Source of the DNA: Phycicoccus jejuensis
GTDB lineage: Bacteria; Actinomycetota; Actinomycetes; Actinomycetales; Dermatophilaceae
Assembly (NCBI RefSeq): GCF_000720925.1
Contig: NZ_JOEE01000016.1
Coordinates: 1-17,967 of the forward strand
Direction of reading: 5' to 3'
DNA: 17,967 bases
Shown: piece by piece, positions 6,694-15,800 of the stretch
Layout of the letters: the number at the start of each line of letters is the position of its first letter
Numbering within the stretch: position 1 is the first letter of the stretch
The notes under the pieces: model-generated
The model's input: only the letters and a program-made list of their open reading frames with translations
What the model was told of the DNA's origin: nothing
Database searches by the model: none
Made by a program: the position numbers and the translations under genes

Positions 6694-7925
6694 CCCTCGC
6701 CCCCGAGCGCCCCGCCACGACCCCCGCCCCCGGGACCCGGCTCGTCGAGCACTTCGAGCACGGCCTCGACGCCCCCATCTGCCTCACCTGGGAGCTGACC
6801 TACGCCTGCAACCTCGCCTGCGTCCACTGCCTCTCGTCGTCGGGCCGCCGCGACCCGCGCGAGCTGACGACGCAGGAGTGCTTCTCGCTCGTCGAGGAGT
6901 TCCAGCGGATGAAGGTCTTCTACGTCAACATCGGCGGCGGCGAGCCGACCGTGCGCCCCGACTTCTGGGAGATCGTCGACCACGCCGTGGCCCACGACGT
7001 CGGGGTCAAGTTCTCCACCAACGGTTTCCGCATCACCCCCGAGCGCGCCGCGCGCCTCGCGGCCACCGACTACGTCGACGTGCAGGTGTCGCTCGACGGC
7101 GCCACGCCCGAGGTCAACGACGCCGTCCGCGGCGCCGGCACCTACGACGCGGCGCTGCGCGCGCTGCGCAACCTGCGCGACGCCGGGATGACCGACACGA
7201 AGCTGTCGGTCGTCTGCACCCGCGAGAACATCCCGCAGCTCGACCGGTTCAAGGAGATCGCGGACGAGCACGGCGCCGTCCTGCGGCTGACCCGCCTGCG
7301 GCCGGCCGGCCGCGGGGCCGACGTCTGGAACGACCTGCACCCGCTCGCCGAGCAGCAGCGCGTCCTCTACGACTGGCTCGTCGCCCACGGCGACGGCGTC
7401 CTCACCGGTGACTCGTTCTTTCACCTCGCCGCCTTCGGCGACGCCCTGCCCGGGCTCAACCTCTGCGGCGCCGGGCGAGTGGTCTGCCTCGTGGACCCCG
7501 TGGGCGACGTGTACGCCTGCCCCTTCGCGATCCACGACCGCTTCCTCGCCGGCAACGTCCGCGACGCCGGGTTCGGCAGCGTGTGGCGCGACGCCCCGCT
7601 GTTCGCCGACCTCCGCTCGCCCCAGACCGGCGGGGCGTGCACCCGCTGCTCGGCGTACGACGCCTGCCGCGGCGGGTGCATGGCGGCCAAGTTCTTCACC
7701 GGCCTGCCGCTCGACGGCCCGGACCCGGAGTGCGTCAAGGGCAACGCCGAGGCCTCCCTCGCCGCGGTCGCCGACGGGGTGCGCCCCGCGCCGAGCCAGG
7801 ACCACAGCCACCGGGGCCCGGTCCGCAACGCACCGGTCCCGGTGACCATCGCCCGCCGGCCCCCGGCCTCGCCGTGCGACGAGAGCCCGCTGGGTCCCGC
7901 CCGGGACGCGCTCCCCGCGGGCTGA
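6690..7925 (+). CDS. mftC: Mycofactocin radical SAM maturase MftC
   Basis: A 411-aa radical SAM/SPASM enzyme. The SAM [4Fe-4S] cluster motif is Cys40-x3-Cys44-x2-Cys47 (CNLACVHC); NIGGGEPT (80-87) is the SAM-binding GGE motif. The SPASM domain has the seven-Cys pattern: Cys259 (or 266), GDVYAC with Cys277, Cys317-x2-Cys320-x5-Cys326-x3-Cys330, and Cys348. MftC oxidatively decarboxylates the C-terminal Tyr of MftA, then forms a C-C bond between the Tyr beta carbon and the adjacent Val. ATG start at 6690 overlaps the mftB stop and has AGGAGG upstream. The tail after residue 352 is about 59 residues, Pro/Arg-rich and without recognisable structure, longer than I expect for the family. Confidence 0.96.
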   Translation: MTLAPERPATTPAPGTRLVEHFEHGLDAPICLTWELTYACNLACVHCLSSSGRRDPRELTTQECFSLVEEFQRMKVFYVNIGGGEPTVRPDFWEIVDHAVAHDVGVKFSTNGFRITPERAARLAATDYVDVQVSLDGATPEVNDAVRGAGTYDAALRALRNLRDAGMTDTKLSVVCTRENIPQLDRFKEIADEHGAVLRLTRLRPAGRGADVWNDLHPLAEQQRVLYDWLVAHGDGVLTGDSFFHLAAFGDALPGLNLCGAGRVVCLVDPVGDVYACPFAIHDRFLAGNVRDAGFGSVWRDAPLFADLRSPQTGGACTRCSAYDACRGGCMAAKFFTGLPLDGPDPECVKGNAEASLAAVADGVRPAPSQDHSHRGPVRNAPVPVTIARRPPASPCDESPLGPARDALPAG

Positions 7926-7930
7926 CGTCG

Positions 7931-8665
7931 GTGGACCTCGGGACCGCCGCCACCGGCGAGCACCTCGTCGGCGCGACCGTGCTCGTGCCGCTCGGGGCCT
8001 GCGAGCAGCACGGAGCGCATCTCGGCCTGGCCACCGACTCGGTCGTCGCGCGGGCCGTCTGCGCGCAGGTCGCGCTCCGGCTGGCGGACCGCGGAGGGAA
8101 GCGGCGCGTGGTCGTCGCCCCCACGCTGGAGTACGGGGCGAGCGGCGAGCACGAGGGCTTCGCGGGGACGGTCTCGATCGGCACCGAGGCGTTGCGCCTC
8201 GTCCTCGTCGAGCTCGTCCGGTCGGTCCGGCGGTGGTGCGGCCCCGTCGTCCTCGTCACCGGGCACGGCGGCAACGCCGAGGCCGTCGCGAGCGCGACCC
8301 GGCGGCTGCGCTGGGAGGGGCACGACGTCGCCTGGACCTCGTGCGCCGAGCCCGGCTGGGACGCCCACGCGGGACGGGCCGAGACCTCGCTGGCCCTCGC
8401 CGTCGCCCCGGGCTCGGTGCGCCCCGACCGGGCCGTCGCAGGGGCCCTCGACCCCCTGCCGGAGCTGCTCCCCCGGCTGCGCGCGGGCGGGGTCGCGGCG
8501 GTCACCCCCACCGGGGTCCTCGGCGACCCGCGCGGCGCGAGCGCCGACGAGGGCCGGGAGCACCTCGCCGCCCTCGCCGCACGGGTCACTGCGCAGGTGC
8601 TCGCGGGCGACGTCGACGAGCACGGCCGCCTCGTCCGGCCCGAGACCGCGGGGGTGCCGGGATGA
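7931..8665 (+). CDS. mftE: Mycofactocin peptidase MftE (creatininase fold)
   Basis: A 244-aa creatinine amidohydrolase-family metallopeptidase. Metal and active-site motifs: Glu25 and His27 in PLGACEQHGAHL, Asp36 in LATDS, GHGGNAEA (111-118), and HAGRAETS (146-153) with Glu151. MftE cleaves the modified Val-Tyr unit from MftA, giving the cyclised AHDP intermediate. The start is uncertain: GTG at 7931, 5 nt after the mftC stop, gives a normal N-terminus, but an in-frame GTG at 7874 would add 19 residues overlapping mftC. No strong Shine-Dalgarno site distinguishes them. The stop overlaps the next ATG in ATGA. In the usual mft order mftD precedes mftE; here mftE directly follows mftC. Confidence 0.92.
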   Translation: MDLGTAATGEHLVGATVLVPLGACEQHGAHLGLATDSVVARAVCAQVALRLADRGGKRRVVVAPTLEYGASGEHEGFAGTVSIGTEALRLVLVELVRSVRRWCGPVVLVTGHGGNAEAVASATRRLRWEGHDVAWTSCAEPGWDAHAGRAETSLALAVAPGSVRPDRAVAGALDPLPELLPRLRAGGVAAVTPTGVLGDPRGASADEGREHLAALAARVTAQVLAGDVDEHGRLVRPETAGVPG

Positions 8666-9432
8666 CGGGCCGCGTCGCGGTGGTCGCGGGGGGCGGCCGG
8701 GGCATCGGCGCGGCGGTCGCGCGCCGGCTGCGCGCCGCCGGACCGGTCACCGTCCTCGACGCCTTCGACGGAGAGACCCTCGGCTACCGGCACGCGACCT
8801 CGTCGGACCGCACGGCCCTGACCGACGACGGCATCCCCTGCCGGGAGGTCGACCTGCGCGACCTCGACGCCACGCGCGCGGCCGTCGACGCCGTCGCCGC
8901 CGAGCACGACGGCCTCGACGTCGCGGTGGCCTGTGCCTCGGTCATCGCCGGCGGGACGCCGTTGTGGGAGACCGACATCGCCGTCCGGGACGGGCTGCTC
9001 GCCGCCGACGCCGCCACCGCCTGGAACCTCGCGAGCGCAGCGGTCCCCCACCTCCTGCGCCGGCCCGCCGGGGCCCGGCCCACGGTCGTCGTCCTCACCT
9101 CCGCCGCCGGGGCCCACGGCCTCTACGGGCTGTCGGCCTACGTCGTCGCCAAGCACGCCGCCACCGGTGTCGTGCGGGCCCTCGCCGCGGACCTCGTCGG
9201 CACCGGTGTCACCGCCGTCGGCGTGGCCCCCGGGGCCACGGACTCCCCGATGCTCGCCGCCACGGCCCGCCTCTACGGGATGGACGACGTGCAGCCGCTC
9301 GCCGAGCACCAGGCGGCGCGCCGCCCGCTCGACCCCGACGAGGTCGCCGCCGTCGTCGAGCTCGCCTCCAGCGCCGGCACCGTGCTCCACGGCGCCGTGC
9401 TCGACGCCGACGGGGGGTTCGGCCGTGGCTGA
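8662..9432 (+). CDS. Mycofactocin-coupled SDR family oxidoreductase
   Basis: A 256-aa short-chain dehydrogenase. The nucleotide-binding motif is GGGRGIG (10-16, replacing TGxxxGIG). The catalytic residues are Ser147, Tyr160 and Lys164 (TSAAGAHGLYGLSAYVVAK). After beta-strand 2 it has an insertion of about 20 residues, DAFDGETLGYRHATSSDRTA (34-53), the region in mycofactocin-associated SDRs where extra sequence encloses the nicotinamide so that it does not exchange. The usual NNAG motif is replaced by ACAS (90-93). It is encoded inside the mft operon, overlapping mftE and mftF by 4 and 8 nt, so it is probably an MFT-dependent alcohol/carbonyl oxidoreductase of the cluster-embedded class. The physiological substrate is not evident. 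Confidence 0.88.
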   Translation: MTGRVAVVAGGGRGIGAAVARRLRAAGPVTVLDAFDGETLGYRHATSSDRTALTDDGIPCREVDLRDLDATRAAVDAVAAEHDGLDVAVACASVIAGGTPLWETDIAVRDGLLAADAATAWNLASAAVPHLLRRPAGARPTVVVLTSAAGAHGLYGLSAYVVAKHAATGVVRALAADLVGTGVTAVGVAPGATDSPMLAATARLYGMDDVQPLAEHQAARRPLDPDEVAAVVELASSAGTVLHGAVLDADGGFGRG

Positions 9433-10849
9433 CCTCCCTCGGGGGTTCCGGGTGCGGCTCGCCGACGACGCGCACCGGTGCGACGACGGCCGCACGCTCT
9501 TCGGGGGCTCCTCCGGCCGGCTCGTCCACCTGCGCCCCGCCGCCCTGCGCCGCATCGACGACGCCGGCGTCCTCGCCGTCGAGGACCCGACCTCGGCGAG
9601 GGTCGCGCGGATGCTGCTGGACCGCGGTCTCGCCCACCCGTGGTGGAACGGCAGCCGCCCGGCGACGTGCGGCGACGTCACGGTCGTCGTCCCGGTGCTC
9701 GACCGCCCGGACGCCCTCGACCGGCTGCTCGGCGGCCTGCCGGGCACCACCGTCGTCGTCGTCGACGACGGCTCCACCGACCCGGCGTCGATCGTCGAGG
9801 TCTGCCGCCGGCACGCCGCCCGCTACGTCCGCCACCCGGAGCGCCGGGGCCCCGCCGCCGCCCGCAACACGGGGCTGCGCACCGCGACGAGCCCCGTCGT
9901 CGCCTTCGTCGACTCCGACGTCGTGCTCGACGTCCGGTCTCTTGCCGCCCTCCGACGCCATCTCGAGGACCCGGGGGTCGCTCTCGTGGCCCCCCGGGTC
10001 CTCGGGCTGGACGACGGCCGCGGGGTCCTCGCGCGCTACGAGGCCGCGCGCTCCTCGCTCGACCTCGGTGCGTCACCGGCGCGCGTCCACCCGCACGGGC
10101 GGGTGTCCTACGTCCCGAGCGCCGTGCTCCTCGCCCGGCGGGACGCGCTCGGCGCCGGCTTCGACGAGTCCCTGGAGGTCGCGGAGGACGTCGACCTCGT
10201 GTGGCGGGTCGCCCGCGACCACGACGTCCGCTACGACCCGTCCGTCGTCGTCCGCCACGAGCACCGCACGACCACACGGGCCTGGCTGTCGCGCAAGGCC
10301 TTCTACGGCACCGGGGCCGCGCTGCTCGCCGCCCGCCACGGGGAGGCCGTCTCTCCGGCGGTCCTCGCGCCCTGGTCGGCGGTCGCCGTCGCGGCCCTCC
10401 TCGCGCAGCAGCGGTGGAGCATCCCGGTCGCCGTCGCGGCGAGCGCCGTGGCCGAGGTGACCCTCGCCCGCCGCCTGCGGGGCAGCGACCACCCGCACCG
10501 GGCCGCCGTCGCGGTGCTCGGGGTCGCCCTGCACGCCACGCTGACCCAGACCACCGCCCTCGTCGTGCGCCACCACTGGCCGCTGACGGCGGCCCTCCTG
10601 CCGTTCTCGCGGCGCGCCCGCCGCGTGGCCCTGGCCGCGGCCGTCGTCGACGGCGTGCTCGACCACCGTCGGGTGCGCCCCGACCTCGACGTCGCGCGCT
10701 ACACCGCGCTCCGCCGCGCCGAGGACCTCGCCTACGGCGCGGGCCTGTGGGCCGGCTGCCTGCGCGCACGCTCCCCCCGAGCCCTCCTCCCCGTCCTCCG
10801 GCACCGGCCGGCCCGCACCCCCATCCCCTCCGAGAGGTCACAGTCATGA
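9425..10849 (+). CDS. mftF: Mycofactocin glycosyltransferase MftF
   Basis: A 474-aa family 2 glycosyltransferase. The GT-A domain runs from about 84 to 310: TVVVPVLDRPDALDRLL (86-102), VVVVDDGSTDP (110-120), GPAAARNTG (142-150), the DxD motif DSD (163-165), and an EDVDLVWR acidic motif as probable catalytic base. The N-terminal 75 residues contain FGGSSGRLVHLRP and resemble a PqqD-like winged helix (inference). Two or three hydrophobic segments lie in the C-terminal third, suggesting membrane association. MftF adds an oligomeric beta-1,4-glucose chain to the premycofactocin core. Start: GTG at 9425, overlapping the SDR stop by 8 nt; the stop overlaps the mftD ATG in ATGA. Confidence 0.94.
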   Translation: MADLPRGFRVRLADDAHRCDDGRTLFGGSSGRLVHLRPAALRRIDDAGVLAVEDPTSARVARMLLDRGLAHPWWNGSRPATCGDVTVVVPVLDRPDALDRLLGGLPGTTVVVVDDGSTDPASIVEVCRRHAARYVRHPERRGPAAARNTGLRTATSPVVAFVDSDVVLDVRSLAALRRHLEDPGVALVAPRVLGLDDGRGVLARYEAARSSLDLGASPARVHPHGRVSYVPSAVLLARRDALGAGFDESLEVAEDVDLVWRVARDHDVRYDPSVVVRHEHRTTTRAWLSRKAFYGTGAALLAARHGEAVSPAVLAPWSAVAVAALLAQQRWSIPVAVAASAVAEVTLARRLRGSDHPHRAAVAVLGVALHATLTQTTALVVRHHWPLTAALLPFSRRARRVALAAAVVDGVLDHRRVRPDLDVARYTALRRAEDLAYGAGLWAGCLRARSPRALLPVLRHRPARTPIPSERSQS

Positions 10850-12036
10850 GCAGCAACGGATGGTTCGAGACCGTCGCCGAGGCCCAGCGGCGCGCCGAGA
10901 AGCGCCTGCCGCGCTCGGTCTACAAGGCCCTGCTCGCCGGGTCCGAGCGCGGCCTCACCTACGAGGACAACATCGCCGCCTTCTCCGAGCTCGGCTTCGC
11001 CCCGCACATCGCGGGGGGCAGCGCCGAGCGGTCCCTCGGCACCCACGTCATGGGGATGGACCTCGCGCTGCCGGTCATCATCTCCCCCACCGGGGTCCAG
11101 GCCGTCCACCCGGAGGGCGAGGTCGCCGTCGCCCGGGCGGCCGCGGCGCGCGGCACCGCGGTCGGCCTCAGCTCCTTCGGTTCGAGCCCGATCGAGGAGG
11201 TCGTCGCCGCCAACGACCGCACGCTGTTCCAGATCTACTGGTCGGGCGGCCGCGACACGATGGCCGAGCGGCTCGAGCGGGCTCGCTCGGCCGGCGCCAA
11301 GGGTGTCATCGCGACGCTGGACTGGACCTTCTCGCACGGCCGCGACTGGGGCAGCCCCACCATCCCCGAGGCGCTCACCCCGAGGGCCATGCTGTCCTTC
11401 GCCCCCGAGGTCGTCCGCAAGCCGCGCTGGCTGCTCGACTTCGTCCGCTCCGGCGCCCTGCCCGACCTCACGACCCCGAACATGGCGCCGCGCGGGCAGA
11501 AGGGGCCGACGTTCTTCGGTGCCTACGGCGAGTGGATGACGACGCCGCCGCCCTCGTGGGAGGACATCGCGTGGCTGCGCGAGACGTGGGGCGGCCCCTT
11601 CATGGTCAAGGGCATCTGCCGGGTCGACGACGCCCGGCGCGCCGTCGACGCCGGGGCCACGGCCATCTCGGTCTCGACCCACGGCGGCAACAACCTCGAC
11701 GGCATCCCGGGCGCGATCCGGATGCTCCCCGGCATCGCCGACGCGGTCGGCGACCAGGTCGAGGTCGTCTTCGACTCCGGCATCCGGCGCGGCGGCGACG
11801 TCGTCAAGGCCCTGGCCCTCGGCGCGAAGGCCGTGATGATCGGGCGCGCCTACCTGTGGGGCCTCGCCGCGAACGGGCAGGCCGGGGTCGAGAACGTCCT
11901 CGACATCCTCTCGGGCGGGGTCTCCTCCGCCCTGCTCGGGCTCGGCCGCAGCTCCGTCCAGGAGCTGAGCCGCGACGACATCCTCGTCCCGGAGGGGTTC
12001 ACCCGCACGCTCGGCGCCACCGAGGTGCCACGCTGA
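10846..12036 (+). CDS. mftD: Premycofactocin synthase MftD (FMN-dependent)
   Basis: A 396-aa protein of the FMN-dependent alpha-hydroxyacid (L-lactate) dehydrogenase family, TIM-barrel type. Visible motifs: ISPTGVQAVHPEGE (82-95), the FQIYW strand, MVKGICRVDDAR (with the conserved Lys), STHGGNNLDGIPG, and VVFDSGIRRGGDVVKALALGAKAVMIGRAYLWGLAA, split here for the FMN-phosphate binding end of the barrel. MftD deaminates the AHDP intermediate oxidatively, producing the redox-active alpha-keto amide of premycofactocin. ATG at 10846 overlaps the mftF stop, with GAGAGG upstream. In canonical clusters mftD sits between mftC and mftE; here it is moved to the end after mftF. Confidence 0.95.
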   Translation: MSSNGWFETVAEAQRRAEKRLPRSVYKALLAGSERGLTYEDNIAAFSELGFAPHIAGGSAERSLGTHVMGMDLALPVIISPTGVQAVHPEGEVAVARAAAARGTAVGLSSFGSSPIEEVVAANDRTLFQIYWSGGRDTMAERLERARSAGAKGVIATLDWTFSHGRDWGSPTIPEALTPRAMLSFAPEVVRKPRWLLDFVRSGALPDLTTPNMAPRGQKGPTFFGAYGEWMTTPPPSWEDIAWLRETWGGPFMVKGICRVDDARRAVDAGATAISVSTHGGNNLDGIPGAIRMLPGIADAVGDQVEVVFDSGIRRGGDVVKALALGAKAVMIGRAYLWGLAANGQAGVENVLDILSGGVSSALLGLGRSSVQELSRDDILVPEGFTRTLGATEVPR

Positions 12037-12040
12037 CCGG

Positions 12041-12700
12041 GTGAAGCAGTTCCTCCTCGGTGTCCTGACGACCCTCGTCGTCCTCGCCCTCGGTGTGCTC
12101 GCCCTCGGGCTCTCGCTCGGCTCGGGGGCCACCCCGGTCGCCCTGCCGTCCCCGCCGCCGTCGGGGGTCCGGGTGCCGCCCCCGGGCGACCTCAGCCCCG
12201 ACGAGACCTGGCTCGGGGCGGTGCAGCTCGACAGCCGCGAGGTCGTCGCGGCGGAGGGCGACCTCGTCGACGTCGACGCCACCGGCACCGGTGTGCGGTT
12301 CGGCCCCGACGGGTTGCGGGCCGCGACGCTCGCGGTGCGGGCCACCGTGCCGTTCGGGACCGTCGCCGACCAGGTGGGTGACGGGACCCGGCTGTACGCC
12401 GCCGGCGGCGGGCGGGCCGGGGTCGAGCGGCAGGTCACGGTCCTCGGCCGCGACCTGCTGGTGCGCGCCACCGGCGCCGTGCGGGCCGAGGGCGGGCTGC
12501 TCGTCCTCGAGCCCGAGACCGTCGACGTCGGCGCCCCCGGCCCCGTGGACGCGGCCCTCGGAGCGGCGGCGCGCCGCCTCGTGACGATCCGGACGCCGGT
12601 GGCGGGCCTGCCCGACGGGTTGGTCCTGCGCGAGGTCGGGGTCGGCGGCGCCGGGTTCGCCGTCCGGCTGGACGGCCGCGACGTCGCGCTCGGGCGCTGA
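12041..12700 (+). CDS. LmeA-like DUF2993 protein (phospholipid-binding family)
   Basis: A 219-aa protein with one hydrophobic N-terminal segment (about residues 4-27, MKQFLLGVLTTL then Val/Leu/Ala-rich) acting as a signal anchor or signal peptide, a Pro-rich spacer (34-49), and a beta-rich extracytoplasmic domain. Repeating elements such as LDSREVVAAEGDLVDVDA, LLVLEPETVDVG, TPVAGLPDGLVLREVGVGGAGFAVRLDG fit DUF2993/LmeA, a lipid-binding fold near the BPI-like proteins; in mycobacteria LmeA helps lipomannan maturation. It starts with GTG at 12041, 4 nt after mftD, so it is probably co-transcribed with the mft operon, although a functional link is unproven. A strong terminator follows 37 nt downstream. 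Family assignment is by pattern, moderate confidence. Confidence 0.65.
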   Translation: MKQFLLGVLTTLVVLALGVLALGLSLGSGATPVALPSPPPSGVRVPPPGDLSPDETWLGAVQLDSREVVAAEGDLVDVDATGTGVRFGPDGLRAATLAVRATVPFGTVADQVGDGTRLYAAGGGRAGVERQVTVLGRDLLVRATGAVRAEGGLLVLEPETVDVGAPGPVDAALGAAARRLVTIRTPVAGLPDGLVLREVGVGGAGFAVRLDGRDVALGR

Positions 12701-12706
12701 CCGGGT

Positions 12707-12720
12707 GGCCCCGCGGGGCC
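12707..12720. repeat. 14-bp perfect palindrome
   Basis: GGCCCCGCGGGGCC lies just after the LmeA-like gene stop and 16 nt ahead of the bidirectional terminator. It may form a small auxiliary stem; no function is evident. Confidence 0.4.
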
Positions 12721-12736
12721 GCACCCTCCACGCGCA

Positions 12737-12778
12737 GACGGGTCCGCCGCCTCCCGCGCGGGAGGTGGCGGACCCGTC
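12737..12778. terminator. Bidirectional hairpin terminator between convergent genes
   Basis: A 19-position stem: 12 perfect bp (GACGGGTCCGCC with its complement), one G-T wobble, 6 more bp (CCTCCC/GGGAGG), and a GCGC loop. It sits between the plus-strand mft operon and the minus-strand amylase gene, which converge here. No T run follows on either side, as is common in high-GC actinobacteria. Confidence 0.85.
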
Positions 12779-12805
12779 GTCGTCGGTTCCGGCTGACGCG
12801 CCCGG

Positions 12806-15800
12806 TCAGGGCGCCTCGGAGGTCACCGTCGTCTCGTGCGTGCGGACGTCGTAGAGGAACGTCGTCCGGGCGCCGTCGACCGGCACGGTGAGTGACATGT
12901 TCGCGCCGCCCGGCACGCCGCCGTCACCGTAGTTGGTGCCCCACGTGAGGTCGTGCGCGATCTTGAACTCGTAGGTCCCGGCGGGGATCCCAGTGAGCGT
13001 CAGCGCGTACACGCCGTCCCCGTCCGGGTCCTGGAGCCAGGGCCGCAGGCAGTCGGCCGCCCAGTCCCCGGCGCAGCCGAGCTCGGACTGGAACGAGCCA
13101 CCGGCCACGACGATCGGACCCTGCTCGTCGGACGTCGCCCAGTGCGTCGCCGGGTCGTAGTAGAACGTGACCTTCCCGTCCGTCGTCTCGACGTCGATGT
13201 TCGCCCCGTCGCGGACGCCGCCGGCGCCGTAGTTCTCGGTCCACGCCTTGTCGAGCGCGGCCTTGTACGAGTACGGACCGACGGGCAGGTCGACCGTCTT
13301 CTTCCAGATCCCGTCCGTGGTGTCGAGGCTCGCCTGCGCCTGGTCGCAGTCGGGCAGCCAGTCCGCCACACAGCCCATCTCGCTGTTGAGCGTGCCGGCG
13401 AACGCCACGGTGCCCGGCTGGGTCGCGGGACGGTCGCCGTTCTGCGGCACCGTCGCCGACGGCGGCTGCGCCGTCACGGCCCACCCGCTGTCGGCCGCCA
13501 CGCGACCGGCCGCGTCCTTGACGACGGCGCGGTACTCGAGCGGGGTGCCGACGGGCATCGCGCTGACGTCGTGGAAGACGCGGAACGGCGCGTTGTCGTC
13601 GGTCCCGAGGAGCGTCCAGTCGCGGGTGCCGACGGGCCGGTACGAGAACGTCACCTGGCTGAAGGTGCCGGACTCCACGTCAGCGGCGACCTCGGTGCGC
13701 CCGCTGACGCCGGTCCCGTCGAGACCGACCGTGACCTTCGGGGCGGCGACCCGGGTGTCGACCGGGGACGCGGCCCGCCACACGGCGACGGTGAGCGGCG
13801 GGACGGTCACCGTGACCGAGCCGTCGGCACTCGAGCGCAGCGTGCTCTTCGTGCCGTACAGCGGCTGGAAGCGGCTGCGGCTGGTCCAGGTGTCGAACGT
13901 CGCCGACTTGGCGGTCGTGCCGTTGTTGGCGACGACGAGGTACTCGCGCGGCGCCTTGTCGCCGTGCCGCCTGTCGTCGTGCCGCTTGTCGTCGCGCTTC
14001 CCGTGGTCGTCCCGCCCGTCGCCCGACCCGACGCGCGAGACCGCGAAGAGGCCGGCGCCCTCGTCGGCGTAGCGCTGCACCTGCGCGCCGTCGGCGAGGA
14101 CCGGGTGCTTGGCCCGCAGGCGGGCGAGGTCGGAGAGGTGGCGGTAGATGGGGTGCTTCGTGGAGTAGCGGTCGCGCGAGCCGGGCTTGCCGGCGAGGAC
14201 GGCCTCGTCGTTGTAGACCTGCGTCTTGCTCGCGAACATGTCCTGGCGCGCCAGCTGGTCACCGCCGGTCCCGATGAAGCCCTGCTCGTCGCCGTAGTAG
14301 GTGACCGGGTTGCCGCGCATCGTGTACATGAGCGAGTCGGCGAACAGGACGCGCTTCAGCAGCTCCGCGTCGTCCTTCGCCGCGCCCTTGAGGAACATGG
14401 CGACGCGGCCCATGTCGTGGTTCCCGAGGAAGGTCGGCAGCTGGTAGGCGTTGCTGTCGGCGTCGGTGTAGTAGTCGTCCTTGGCGAAGAAGTCGGCGAG
14501 GACGTTCGCCGGGTTGCCCTTGGCGAAGTCGACGCCCTGCTGCTGGAAGCCGAAGTCGAGCGTCGCCTGCAGCTTGCCGGCGGTCGTGTACTCGGACATC
14601 ACGGCGGGGTTGCCGTCGTAGACCTCGCCGAAGGCGAAGAAGTCCTTGTTCCGGATGCGCTGGGCCTCACCGAGGATGTCCGGGATGAACTTCTGCCAGA
14701 ACTCGAGGTTCACGTGCTTGACGGTGTCGATGCGGAAGCCGTCGATGCCGAAGTCGACCCACTGCTTGTAGATGTCGCCCATCCCGTCGACGACCTCGGG
14801 TCGCTCGGTGAACAGGTCGTCCAGGCCGATGAAGTCGCCGTAGGTGGAGGACTCGCCGGCGAAGGTCGAGTCGCCGCGGTTGTGGTACATCGTCACGTCG
14901 TTGAGCCACGCCGGGGTCTTGGCCTTCTCGTCACCCGGGTGCAGGAACGGGGTGTACGGGAAGGAGACCTGCGGGTCGAGCGTCGGGAAGGCCTGGTTGA
15001 CGTACTCGCGGTCGTCGAAGGCGGTCCCGTCCGCGGTCTTGTACGGGAAGGCCTTCTTCGTGCGGTAGGTGTACTGGCCCTCGCGGTAGTCGATGACGTC
15101 GGCGGTGTGGTTGGTGATGATGTCGAAGAAGACCTTCATCCCCTTCTTGTGCGCCGCGTCGATGAGCTTCTTCATCTCGGCGTTGGTGCCGAGGTGCGGG
15201 TCGATCTTCGTGAAGTCGGTGATCCAGTAGCCGTGGTAGCCGGCGCTCTCCTCGCCGGGCTTGCCCTGGACCGGCTTGTTCGTGAAGCTCGGCGTCAGCC
15301 AGATCGCCGTCGTGCCCATGCCCTTGATGTAGTCGAGCTTCTGGGTCAGGCCCTTGAGGTCGCCACCGTGGTAGAAGCCCTTGTTCGTCGGGTCGAAACC
15401 GGTGGTCAGCGGGCCACCGGTCAGGCCACCGCGGTCGTTGCGGGTCGAGCCGTTGGCGAAACGGTCTGCCATGACGAAGTAGAACCGCTCGCGCGTCAGG
15501 CTCGAGCGCAGCGAGTCGCCGGCCCGGCGCCGGTCCTCACGGGTCGCGGTGCCCGCGAGGTCGACGGGGGTCATCGAGATCGCGTGGGTGGCGTCGTCGT
15601 AGGTGAAGCGGAGGCGGGCGTCGCCCTCGAGGACGAGCGGCACGTTGGGCCCGTTGCTCACCCCGCCGGCGCCGTAGTTCTCGTCCCAGCCGTCGTCGAC
15701 GGCGACCTTCCACTGGTAGGTGCCGGCCGGCACGCGGAAGGTGGCGCTCCAGAGGTCGGTGCTCCCCTCCCGGGTCAGCTCGGTGGCGTCGCAGGCGGGC

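Noticed and set aside
6309..12036. PQQ biosynthesis cluster
   Set aside because: A PqqD-like protein and radical SAM enzyme occur in both pathways, but the precursor ends IDGMCGVY and MftE, MftF and MftD follow, which defines mycofactocin; PqqB and PqqC are absent.
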